40,311 nt of DNA from a bacterium (GTDB taxonomy: Bacteria; Patescibacteriota; Minisyncoccia; Phycocordibacterales; UBA9973). Made by a program: the position numbers and the translations under genes. A model generated the notes under the pieces. The model was given only the letters and a program-made list of their open reading frames with translations. It was not told the origin of the DNA and searched no databases. The stretch spans positions 74,257-114,567 of the forward strand of contig JAKAKW010000006.1 of assembly GCA_021824345.1 (NCBI GenBank). The letters run 5' to 3'. Positions 25,976 to 32,735 of this stretch are shown here, one piece after another (positions within the stretch are counted from its first letter, which is position 1; each line of letters opens with the position of its first letter).

Positions 25976-26419
25976 ATGAAAGTGATTTTTTTACAAGATG
26001 TCCCCAGGGTCGGGAAAAGGCATGATGTGAAGGAAGTGAACGATGGCTACGCGCTGAATTTTCTTTTCCCGAAAAAAATGGCGGAAAAGGCCACTCCTGA
26101 CGCCATCGCCCGGCTGGAACAGCGGAAAAAGGAAATTGAGATTGAGAGGGAAGTGCGCGATGATCTGCTAAAGAAAAATCTTGAGGAAATAAAAAACACC
26201 GCCGTAACCCTGAGGGCAAAGGCGGATGAAAAAGGGCATCTTTTTTCCGGCATTCATAAAAAGGAAATATGCAAAGCGCTTGAGAACGATCACAAGGCCA
26301 TGGTCGGAGAAGAATTCATCATGCTCGACAAACCGATAAAGGAAATCGGAGAATACGAAATTCCCGTAGAGGTAAAAGGCAAGAGATCTTTTTTCAAGCT
26401 GATCGTGGAAAAGGCCTAG
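25976..26419 (+). CDS. rplI: 50S ribosomal protein bL9
   Basis: A 147-residue two-domain protein that binds 23S rRNA domain V and affects frame maintenance. The N-terminal domain [36 protein letters not shown] is diagnostic, followed by the long connecting helix at about 45-75 and the C-terminal domain ending ELIVEK-like. Several CPR groups are reported to lack bL9, so its presence narrows placement. It starts 7 nt after the protease gene and ends 4 nt inside the convergent rpmA gene. Confidence 0.96.
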   Translation: MKVIFLQDVPRVGKRHDVKEVNDGYALNFLFPKKMAEKATPDAIARLEQRKKEIEIEREVRDDLLKKNLEEIKNTAVTLRAKADEKGHLFSGIHKKEICKALENDHKAMVGEEFIMLDKPIKEIGEYEIPVEVKGKRSFFKLIVEKA

Positions 26420-26688
26420 ACCACGCTGACTGTTTTCTTTACAGAAGATTTTCCATTGAAGGAGGTCTTTCTTTTCGTGCCGAACTTCACAGTGCCGTCT
26501 TTGACTGCGAACAGGGTGTGATCTCGTCCGACTCTTACATTCTCTCCAGCCAAAATCGGGGTGCCGCGCTGGCGCACGATTACCGCCCCCGGCTGCGCTT
26601 TCTGGCCGTCCGCAAGCTTTACGCCGAGGTATTTTGGATTTGAATCTCTTAAGTTTTTGGCTGTCCCGCCGGCTTTTCTATGTGCCAT
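26416..26688 (-). CDS. rpmA: 50S ribosomal protein bL27
   Basis: A 90-residue ribosomal protein whose N-terminal tail reaches the peptidyl-transferase centre. [35 protein letters not shown] and [11 protein letters not shown] are the family landmarks. It starts directly with MAHRKAGG, so there is no cleavable Firmicutes-type N-terminal extension. Its 3' end overlaps the 3' end of rplI by 4 nt in convergent orientation. The usual partner rplU (bL21) is not adjacent here. A 6-bp hairpin lies in its upstream region. Confidence 0.96.
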   Translation of the reverse strand: MAHRKAGGTAKNLRDSNPKYLGVKLADGQKAQPGAVIVRQRGTPILAGENVRVGRDHTLFAVKDGTVKFGTKRKTSFNGKSSVKKTVSVV

Positions 26689-26727
26689 TGTTTTTTCTTT
26701 ATGCTGTCTTTATCTCTTAATGTTTTA

Positions 26728-26743
26728 ATCCGCCCGAGCGGAT
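26728..26743. promoter_or_regulatory. Short hairpin between divergent rpmA and 136-aa gene
   Basis: ATCCGC at 26728-26733 and GCGGAT at 26738-26743 form a 6-bp perfect inverted repeat with a 4-nt loop. It lies between divergent genes and could be an operator or a leader hairpin for rpmA. Evidence is only the symmetry. Confidence 0.35.
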
Positions 26744-26755
26744 AAGTAGCATAAG

Positions 26756-26761
26756 TATACA
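26756..26761 (+). promoter_or_regulatory. Putative -10 element, leaderless geometry
   Basis: TATACA at 26756-26761 is followed by exactly 6 nt (TGGAAC) and ATG 26768. No convincing -35 element is seen at 16-18 nt. It is listed because it repeats the spacing seen at five other starts in this window. Confidence 0.4.
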
Positions 26762-26767
26762 TGGAAC

Positions 26768-27178
26768 ATGGGAAAAATCAAGCATTTTTTGACTGAATCG
26801 GAAAACGGAAGAAAAGCCCTTTTAATATCAGGCATATTACTGTTTGGAATAGTCGCATTTCTGTCCGGACGCTTGTCTAAAAGCGATAAATGCCCCGGTA
26901 TTGGCATAGAATACCCGGAATGGCCAAGTACCGGCCCGGAGGAGGGAATAGGCCCTAAAATCGATTATGGCGTTCAAGGCAAGGCCTCAGCCATAAATGC
27001 CGCTGAAGCCTTACAAAACGCTTCCAAAGGGAATTATTTCGCATCCAAAAGAGGCAAGAAATACTATTCAGCGGGCTGTACTGCGGGTAAAAGTATAAAA
27101 CTTGAGAACAGAATATATTTTTATACGGAAAACCAAGCGAAATCAGCGGGATATGAAATGTCCGATTCTTGCAGGTAA
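26768..27178 (+). CDS. Membrane-anchored protein with Ada-like metal-binding motif
   Basis: A 136-residue protein. A basic N-terminus and a hydrophobic helix at about 17-35 form a single anchor. A Pro/Gly-rich linker then leads to a C-terminal segment of about 45 residues: NYFASKRGKKYYSAGC, then NRIYFYTENQAKSAGYE and a final SDSC. This matches the pattern of the small Ada-type zinc-binding or nuclease-associated metal-binding domain (ASKNGKKYH-x3-C, then N-x2-F, A-x2-GY, C). The domain would sit on the outside of the membrane. It stands alone on the + strand among - strand genes. Partner and ligand are unknown. Confidence 0.7.
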   Translation: MGKIKHFLTESENGRKALLISGILLFGIVAFLSGRLSKSDKCPGIGIEYPEWPSTGPEEGIGPKIDYGVQGKASAINAAEALQNASKGNYFASKRGKKYYSAGCTAGKSIKLENRIYFYTENQAKSAGYEMSDSCR

Positions 27179-27321
27179 TTTTAAAGGGGAGCGGACCTGG
27201 GTTAAACTATACTACGTCGCACAATATATCTTTTGTGTCGTTATTATATATAACAGGCTCAAAATGCGGCTTATTGATCCATCTCCGGATAATACCCCCG
27301 CAATCATTCACATTCAGCGCG
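27179..27321. other. Intergenic space, convergent, nothing recognised
   Basis: About 143 nt between the convergent ends of the Ada-motif gene (+) and the 105-residue membrane gene (-). I looked for tRNA arms, terminator hairpins and short ORFs with a ribosome site on both strands and found none convincing. Confidence 0.5.
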
Positions 27322-27639
27322 TTAGTTCGGCAAGGACGGAGCGGAATTTTGTATTTCCGTCGGTTGGCCGTTCTTTACCCTTTGCATATTATTAACAAAA
27401 GAATCCCAAAGCAGATTGATGAACACTTCATTCCAAATATACTCGGCAGGCTTCTTCAAATACTTGTCCCAGATGCTTTGGCTTCCTTCTGTGACATAAC
27501 CTACGTTCTCTTGGGCCGTAGGACTCTCAACTACGCTCTTGATGCTGATTTTGAAGTAACTGAGCACGAATATAGCCACCACTCCGAGCAAGATAATTCC
27601 AAGAATGCTGAAGCCGAATTTTTTACTTTTTGATTTCAT
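27322..27639 (-). CDS. Small single-pass membrane protein (105 aa), downstream of gltX
   Basis: The track ORF begins at 27813, but ATG 27639 is preferred because it overlaps the stop of the upstream 57-codon gene (ATGA) and is followed by a normal membrane-protein start, MKSKSKKFGFSILG. One hydrophobic helix covers residues 10-28, then the motif YFKISIKSVVES, then a soluble tail of about 70 residues rich in aromatic and charged residues. I do not recognise a family. Its helix-plus-YFKISIKS pattern resembles YFHLSVSD in the upstream 57-residue protein, suggesting they are related. Confidence 0.7.
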   Translation of the reverse strand: MKSKSKKFGFSILGIILLGVVAIFVLSYFKISIKSVVESPTAQENVGYVTEGSQSIWDKYLKKPAEYIWNEVFINLLWDSFVNNMQRVKNGQPTEIQNSAPSLPN

Positions 27640-27809
27640 TGCCGCCAAGAAAAGATTTTCACAATAATTTTTCCAATGTCTGAAATCCAATTTACGAGAT
27701 CGCTCACGCTTAGATGGAAATAATTCATGACAAGAACAACGGCAACAATGAAAATAATGAGTTTCAGAATAAATCCTTCCTGCCTGTTTTTTGTCCAATC
27801 CCCCGCCAT
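27636..27809 (-). CDS. 57-residue membrane peptide (too short for ORF track)
   Basis: Read on the minus strand from ATG 27809 to TGA 27636-27638. It encodes MAGDWTKNRQEGF followed by a hydrophobic helix and MNYFHLSVSDLVNW, ending FSWRQ. It overlaps the next gene's ATG by 4 nt. A well-formed promoter (TTGAAC, 18 nt, TAAAAT, 6 nt, ATG) precedes it. The promoter, coupling and composition make it convincing despite its size. Function unknown; probably works with the following 105-residue membrane protein. Confidence 0.7.
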   Translation of the reverse strand: MAGDWTKNRQEGFILKLIIFIVAVVLVMNYFHLSVSDLVNWISDIGKIIVKIFSWRQ

Positions 27810-27815
27810 GCAATT

Positions 27816-27845
27816 ATTTTACCACACAATCAACTGTTCGTTCAA
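27816..27845 (-). promoter_or_regulatory. Putative promoter for the two small membrane genes
   Basis: On the minus strand TTGAAC at 27845-27840, an 18-nt spacer, TAAAAT at 27821-27816, then 6 nt to ATG 27809. The geometry predicts a leaderless message. It lies just after the gltX stop, separating this gene pair from gltX. Confidence 0.6.
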
Positions 27846-27861
27846 TAGCAAATGTTAATAT

Positions 27862-29316
27862 TTATTCCAGGCTTTTTAGTATGCCTGCCGCGCCGTTCAA
27901 TCTGTCCAAAGTCTCTTCCTTACCGAGAATCTCCGCCACGATAAAAGGATCGGGAGATTTATCCAGCCCGGTCAGCGCATAACGCACAGGATGCAGCAGT
28001 TTGCCTCGAGCGTCCAGACTGTCGGCGATTTCCATAAGCACATTTTTTATATCCTCTTTCCTGAAATCGGATATTCCGGACAGCCACTCCGCCGCTTTCC
28101 GCAGATTTTGAACGGTTTCTTCCGCAGATGCATTTTTAAACAATAATTTGCTTCCGTCAGACAGTTCCGGTTTTTTGAAAAAGAAGTCCAACTCCCCTGC
28201 CCCGGCCATCTGCCGAATATCTCCCCACTTTGAAATTCTTTCAAAAAGCACCGGTTCCAATTTCCCGGCAATACCGCTCCGCATATTTTCCGGCAGCCAT
28301 TCAAGAATGCTATTCTGTATCGCCTCCGGCGAAAGCTTTTTCAAATGTTCCTTGTTTATCCAATCCAATTTTTTTTCATCCAGGCGGGCGCCGGAACGCT
28401 GAACCCGATCAAGTTCAAAGGATTTGACCAGCTCGTCCTTATCAAAAATTTCCTGATCCGTGCCGGGATTCCATCCGAGAAGCGCCAGGAAATTCATCAT
28501 GGCTTCCGGCAGGTATCCTTCCTTCCTGTACTCCAAAATATCTTTGGCTCCATCTCGCTTGCCAAGCTTCTTTTTTCCGTCCGGCGCCATGATTGGAGGC
28601 AAGGTTGCGAAGAGCGGCGGCTTCACGCCAAGAGCTTCATACACGGCCAGGAACTTCGGCGTGGATGAGATAAATTCCTGTCCGCGCATTACGTGAGTCA
28701 CGCCCATTTCAATATCGTCCACAATGTGCGCAAAATTGTACGTCGGATACCCGTCGCTCTTGATCAGGATGAAATCGTCCAGCGCCTCCGGTCCGGCGGA
28801 AAGATCTCCGTATACCAAATCATTCCACTTTGTTTCCTTTATCTCCGGGGTTTTAAAACGCAAGGGTTTCTTTTCGTCCCACTTCTCAAATTCAGCGGGA
28901 CGGTACTCGCGGTACAGGAACGGTTTTTTGTGCAATTCCGCCTGCTCCCGAAATCCGTCCAACTCCTCGTCGGAATACGGATCGGGGTATGCCAGCCCTT
29001 TGTTAATTAAAATTTGCGCGTAGCGCTTATAGAGCTCCAGTCGTTCGGATTGGAGATACGGCAGGTGCGGTCCGCCTTTGTCGGGCCCCTCGTCCCAATC
29101 AAGCTCCAGCCACTTCAGGCATTCCTTAATATGGTCAATGGATCCTTCCACTTCGCGCTCCTTATCCGTATCTTCAATGCGAAGAATGAAGGTTCCATTG
29201 TTCTTCCGGGCCCATAGCCAAGCGTATAACGCCGTTCTCACGCCCCCTACATGCATAAAGCCGGTCGGAGACGGAGCGAACCTGGTGACAACTTTTTTTA
29301 CATTTGTTTTTCCCAT
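27862..29316 (-). CDS. gltX: Glutamyl-tRNA synthetase
   Basis: Charges tRNA-Glu (and probably tRNA-Gln, if a GatCAB pathway exists) with glutamate. The class I HIGH-type motif is in FAPSPTGFMHVGGVRTALY, the KMSKS-type loop is KKLGKRDGA, and DDFILIKSDGYPTYNFAHIVDD lies between. The track start at 29337 is TTG inside murG; ATG 29316, 4 nt after the murG stop, is preferred and gives 484 residues. It follows mraY-ftsW-murG in the same direction. No GlnRS gene is visible in the window. Confidence 0.94.
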   Translation of the reverse strand: MGKTNVKKVVTRFAPSPTGFMHVGGVRTALYAWLWARKNNGTFILRIEDTDKEREVEGSIDHIKECLKWLELDWDEGPDKGGPHLPYLQSERLELYKRYAQILINKGLAYPDPYSDEELDGFREQAELHKKPFLYREYRPAEFEKWDEKKPLRFKTPEIKETKWNDLVYGDLSAGPEALDDFILIKSDGYPTYNFAHIVDDIEMGVTHVMRGQEFISSTPKFLAVYEALGVKPPLFATLPPIMAPDGKKKLGKRDGAKDILEYRKEGYLPEAMMNFLALLGWNPGTDQEIFDKDELVKSFELDRVQRSGARLDEKKLDWINKEHLKKLSPEAIQNSILEWLPENMRSGIAGKLEPVLFERISKWGDIRQMAGAGELDFFFKKPELSDGSKLLFKNASAEETVQNLRKAAEWLSGISDFRKEDIKNVLMEIADSLDARGKLLHPVRYALTGLDKSPDPFIVAEILGKEETLDRLNGAAGILKSLE

Positions 29317-29320
29317 TTTC

Positions 29321-30451
29321 TTATCTTTCGTGCGCAAGAGCCATGTCTACGAGTTCGCGGGCGATTTTAAGCGCGGCATCAGGCTTATAGAAGGCGCTGG
29401 CGGATTTGGCCATTTTATTCCAAATTTCCTTATCCCCCACTATGCGATCGATTTCCGAACACAAAATGTTGGCTGTCATGTTTTCCTCTTCCACTACGCT
29501 GGCTGCTCCTTCTCTGGCGTAAGAGAAAGCGTTCTTAAGCGCATGATCGGCGTTTGATTCGGCAAAAGGAATGACAATGGACGGAATCCCCCAGGAGGCA
29601 ATCTCAAAAATAGTGGAACCGGCCCGGGAAACTACGATGTCAGCCGCGCCGGCGGCCATCTTCATGCCCACTGAACTTAAAAAATCCATTGGAAAATACC
29701 TGGCCTTGTTTTCTCTGCCGGAAAGAACCACCTCCGCTCTGGCGGTAACATTTTTGAAATTCTTCACGCCCGTCTGGTGAATGACTTGATAATTTTCAAG
29801 AAGTCGAGGGAGAGCGTCCAACACCGTATTGTTTATTATTTCCGCTCCCTGGGATCCGCCCAATACAAGGACAGTGGGAATGCCGGATTCAAACTTGAAA
29901 TACTTCAGGGCTTCTTCTCTGTCGGCTTTTCGCTCTATTTCCCTGCGCACCGGCTGGCCAATCCAGGCCGTCTTCTTGGCGGGAAAATATGCGGCAGCCT
30001 CGGGATATGAAATGGCGATTTTTTTTGCAAAGCGGCTGGCCCACTTGTTCACTCTTCCGGGCGCCGAATCGGATTCATGGATCAGCACGGGAATATGCAA
30101 AAAGCGCGCGGCGGCCACCGCCGGAAACGAGGCATATCCTCCTTTTCCAAATACCACATCCGGATAAATTGAGAACATCATATACGTGGCGCTGATCATT
30201 CCGAAAAAAGTCTTGAACATGTCTAAAAAATTTCGAAAAGAAAAATACGTGCGGAGCTTGCCTGTCCTAACCGCCTCGAAATGAATGTTGTTCTCAAACA
30301 AAAGCTCCCGGTCATAAGGCTCGGTGGAAATATAGTAGAGCTTGGCTCCAAGAATGTTTTCTTCGTCTATTATTTCGTTTACTTTCTGGGCGACGGCGAT
30401 GATAGGATAAAAGTGCCCACCCGTTCCGCCTCCCGTAAATGCTATTTTCAT
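29321..30451 (-). CDS. murG: MurG, UDP-GlcNAc:lipid I GlcNAc transferase
   Basis: Adds GlcNAc to lipid I to make lipid II at the inner face of the membrane. The 376-residue GT28 protein has the N-terminal glycine loop FTGGGTGGHFYPIIAV, the VFGKGGYASFP segment, HESDSAPGRVNKW, the C-domain start VLGGSQGAEIIN and the donor-binding VVSRAGSTIFEIASWGIPSIVIPF. It overlaps ftsW by 4 nt. It is an intact peptidoglycan precursor enzyme next to ftsW and mraY; murC-F are elsewhere. Confidence 0.95.
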   Translation of the reverse strand: MKIAFTGGGTGGHFYPIIAVAQKVNEIIDEENILGAKLYYISTEPYDRELLFENNIHFEAVRTGKLRTYFSFRNFLDMFKTFFGMISATYMMFSIYPDVVFGKGGYASFPAVAAARFLHIPVLIHESDSAPGRVNKWASRFAKKIAISYPEAAAYFPAKKTAWIGQPVRREIERKADREEALKYFKFESGIPTVLVLGGSQGAEIINNTVLDALPRLLENYQVIHQTGVKNFKNVTARAEVVLSGRENKARYFPMDFLSSVGMKMAAGAADIVVSRAGSTIFEIASWGIPSIVIPFAESNADHALKNAFSYAREGAASVVEEENMTANILCSEIDRIVGDKEIWNKMAKSASAFYKPDAALKIARELVDMALAHER

Positions 30452-31551
30452 ACTCTCTTTTTCTGAAATTTGGAAACGTTAAGCAGGATGCCTGCGGCAG
30501 TCAGATATATCATAAGCGAAGTGCCTCCATGGCTCATAAACACGAGCGGAACGCCCGTCAGCGGAAACACCCCGGTGATAGAAGCGATATTCATGAAAGA
30601 CTGCGCCGTAATCATTATAACAATCCCGGCGGCTAAAAGTCTACCGAATGAATCCGGGCTTCTGGAAGCCACTCTGATGCCCCGCATGGCGAAAATGAGA
30701 TACAAAATTATTACTCCTCCGGCGCCTACGAAGCCCAGTTCCTCCCCTATTACCGCAAAAATTGAATCACCCTGCGGCTCGGGAAGAAAGCTGAATTTTT
30801 GGATGCTCTGGCCATACCCGCGGCCGAATATTCCGCCGGAACCGATAGCAATCAGCGACTGCTGGATTTGATATGCCGATCCCTGAGGATCATTTGACGG
30901 ATTAATGAAAGTATCCACTCTGCTTTGGAGATATGGAGTAAAGAACACCAGCCCTCCGAGCAGCACTGCCACAATGGCTCCTGTTCCGAAAAGATACTTG
31001 AAGGGCACATCTGAGAGAAAAAGCATGGCTATGCCTGTGACTGTAATAAGAATGAAGCTTTTGGTATCGGGTTGCTTGAAAAGCACCAAAGCGATAACGG
31101 CCAGCATTCCCAGAAACGGCAAAATACCGAATTTAAAATTCTGGGCTCGGCGTTTTGCCCAGGAAAGCCAAGCGGCAAAATATATCACAAAGCCGAACTT
31201 CAGCAATTCCGCCGGCTGAAATGATATTGGTCCGAGTTCTATCCACCGCCTTGCGCCCTGTTTCAGCACTCCAAGATGAGGAATAAACACGGCGGCGGTA
31301 AGCGCGATGGAAATAATAAAAATGTAGAAAGCGTATTTGCGCCAAAATTTATAATTTACTTTCAAGGCAAAATACATGCCTGCAAGCCCAAAAGGCAGCC
31401 CAAGCGCAAGCTGGCTTATCAGAACGGAATAAAAAGTGGAAGAGCTCCTGGCAAGAATTCCCAGAGAAGCGGAAAAAAACATGGCCAAACCGATGACGAT
31501 CAGGAGGCACAGCGTTATCAATAAAAATTTGTCTACTTTCCTTTCCTTCAT
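30448..31551 (-). CDS. ftsW: FtsW/RodA family lipid II polymerase
   Basis: A 367-residue SEDS-family membrane glycosyltransferase with about ten hydrophobic helices. Landmarks are GARRWIELGPISFQPAELLKFGFV, the extracellular PQGSAYQIQQSLIAIGSGGIFGRGYGQSIQKFSFLPEPQGDSIFAVIGEELG region, and near the end LTGVPLVFMSHGGTSL. It lies between murG and mraY, the usual dcw-cluster position of ftsW, so division rather than elongation is the likelier role, but RodA cannot be excluded. PBP2 at 22.7 kb is the only class B PBP in the window. A palindromic element separates it from mraY. Confidence 0.9.
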   Translation of the reverse strand: MKERKVDKFLLITLCLLIVIGLAMFFSASLGILARSSSTFYSVLISQLALGLPFGLAGMYFALKVNYKFWRKYAFYIFIISIALTAAVFIPHLGVLKQGARRWIELGPISFQPAELLKFGFVIYFAAWLSWAKRRAQNFKFGILPFLGMLAVIALVLFKQPDTKSFILITVTGIAMLFLSDVPFKYLFGTGAIVAVLLGGLVFFTPYLQSRVDTFINPSNDPQGSAYQIQQSLIAIGSGGIFGRGYGQSIQKFSFLPEPQGDSIFAVIGEELGFVGAGGVIILYLIFAMRGIRVASRSPDSFGRLLAAGIVIMITAQSFMNIASITGVFPLTGVPLVFMSHGGTSLMIYLTAAGILLNVSKFQKKRV

Positions 31552-31562
31552 AATTCATCCCC

Positions 31563-31583
31563 GGCGGAGGGTTACCCTCCGCC
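31563..31583. repeat. Palindromic hairpin between mraY and ftsW
   Basis: GGCGGAGGG, loop TTA, CCCTCCGCC: a perfect 9-bp stem with a 3-nt loop. It sits in the 49-nt spacer between mraY and ftsW. No T-run follows on either strand. A related element sharing CCCTCCGCC and a similar loop lies at 37992-38015, so this may be a dispersed palindromic element. It could stabilise the mRNA or reduce read-through. Confidence 0.65.
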
Positions 31584-31600
31584 CTTGACAATACTGCTTC

Positions 31601-32656
31601 CTATTTCCCGATAACCTGCAAAATCACTCCAAGAATCGCAAACACCACCGACAATACCCAAAAACGCATTGTTACCTTATACGACGGCCAGCCGAGAGCT
31701 TCAAAATGATGATGCAAGGGAGCAAGCTTGAATATTTTTTTCCCATTGCGGAATTTGCGCGAAAACATTTGAAGAAGCACGGAGCCGGTGGAGAGCACCA
31801 AGGGCATGGCAATAATGGGAAGAACCAGCACGGAGTCGGTCAAAAAAGCCAAGGTTGCCAGCGCTATCGTAAGGCCCATAATTCCGGTTTCCCCCATATA
31901 AAATCTGGCGGGCGGAATATTGAACCACAGAAAAGCGAGAATCGCGCCGGTTACGACCGCCGAGAATGCGGCAAGGTCAACTTGGTTATTTGCGTAAGAA
32001 ATCACCGCGTAGGCCGCAAAAATGGAGGCAAGCACTCCGCCGGAAAGCCCGTCCAGTCCGTCTATCACTCCTCCGGAAAATGTGGCCAGCGCCACGACGA
32101 TAAAGGCGGGAATTATGAAAATCCCGAGGTAAATTTCTCCGCCAAACGGAATGTGAATGGAAACCATTCCAAGCTTATAGTAAAACCAACAACCGATGAG
32201 CAAAGCCATTGCCGCCACCATCAGCGCCTTCCATTTTCTCCAGGTAACATTATCGCGCGAAAACTTTCCTTTATCATAAATTTGAATCAAATCATCCCAT
32301 AGTCCTATAAGCGAGCCGAGAAAAAGAGTGAAAAAAGGAATAAGGGTCTGATTCCTGCTGAGGAAGTTAAGTTTTTCCGAGGTATCGGATGGAAAAACAA
32401 CGGAAAAAAGATAAAAAAGCAAGGTTGCGGAAAGCGCGGAAATCCAGACGATTGTCCCGCCTATCCTGGGCGTTTTTAATTCCTCTGTTCCGTTATGTAT
32501 TTTCTTGAAATCATCATTTGCCACCGTCTCGTCCCGCGAATGCTTCCTCCACATTTGATGCTTGAAGAAAAAATGAGTGGCAAAAGGAGTTATGAAAAGA
32601 CCGAAAAAGAAGGCCAGTACTGTTGGAGCGAAAACTTTCACCAAATCCAATATCAT
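31601..32656 (-). CDS. mraY: Phospho-MurNAc-pentapeptide transferase MraY
   Basis: Makes lipid I from UDP-MurNAc-pentapeptide and undecaprenyl phosphate. The 351-residue protein has about ten membrane helices. Conserved pieces are TPRIGGTIVW, LIGLWDDLIQIYDKG, VIDGLDGLSGGVLAS with the metal-binding Asp pair, MGETGIMGLT and KLAPLHHHFEALGW. A TATAAT lies 8 nt upstream of the start. It is transcribed away from the Cys-rich gene cluster upstream. Confidence 0.93.
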   Translation of the reverse strand: MILDLVKVFAPTVLAFFFGLFITPFATHFFFKHQMWRKHSRDETVANDDFKKIHNGTEELKTPRIGGTIVWISALSATLLFYLFSVVFPSDTSEKLNFLSRNQTLIPFFTLFLGSLIGLWDDLIQIYDKGKFSRDNVTWRKWKALMVAAMALLIGCWFYYKLGMVSIHIPFGGEIYLGIFIIPAFIVVALATFSGGVIDGLDGLSGGVLASIFAAYAVISYANNQVDLAAFSAVVTGAILAFLWFNIPPARFYMGETGIMGLTIALATLAFLTDSVLVLPIIAMPLVLSTGSVLLQMFSRKFRNGKKIFKLAPLHHHFEALGWPSYKVTMRFWVLSVVFAILGVILQVIGK

Positions 32657-32664
32657 ATTGGGCT

Positions 32665-32670
32665 ATTATA
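32665..32670 (-). promoter_or_regulatory. Putative mraY -10 element
   Basis: On the minus strand TATAAT at 32670-32665 is followed by 8 nt before ATG 32656, predicting a leader of only a few nucleotides. No good -35 hexamer is seen at 16-18 nt. Confidence 0.4.
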
Positions 32671-32691
32671 CAACAATATATGCCTAAATAG

Positions 32692-32708
32692 TAGCGTTTC
32701 GCACGCTA
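32692..32708 (-). terminator. Possible hairpin terminator after paralog B
   Basis: TAGCGT at 32692-32697 and ACGCTA at 32703-32708 form a 6-bp stem with a 5-nt loop, between the end of the Cys-rich cluster (32736) and the mraY -10 element. The tail on the minus strand (CTATTTAGG) is only weakly T-rich, so termination efficiency is doubtful. Confidence 0.4.
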
Positions 32709-32735
32709 GGGACCGCACTAAATGCAAAATGGAGG

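Noticed and set aside
27179-27321. Possible tRNA in the convergent gap
   Set aside because: No T-arm consensus, no acceptor-stem pairing and no CCA-like end found on either strand.
27102-27633. Plus-strand ORFs 27102-27395 and 27169-27633
   Set aside because: They run through the end of the Ada-motif gene, the intergenic space and the antisense of the 105-residue gene. No ribosome site or family pattern; composition is not protein-like.
27322-27813. 163-residue version of the 105-residue membrane protein
   Set aside because: The upstream 58 codons (with HCCRCSCHE) are the out-of-frame shadow of the 57-codon membrane gene, which has its own promoter and ATG.
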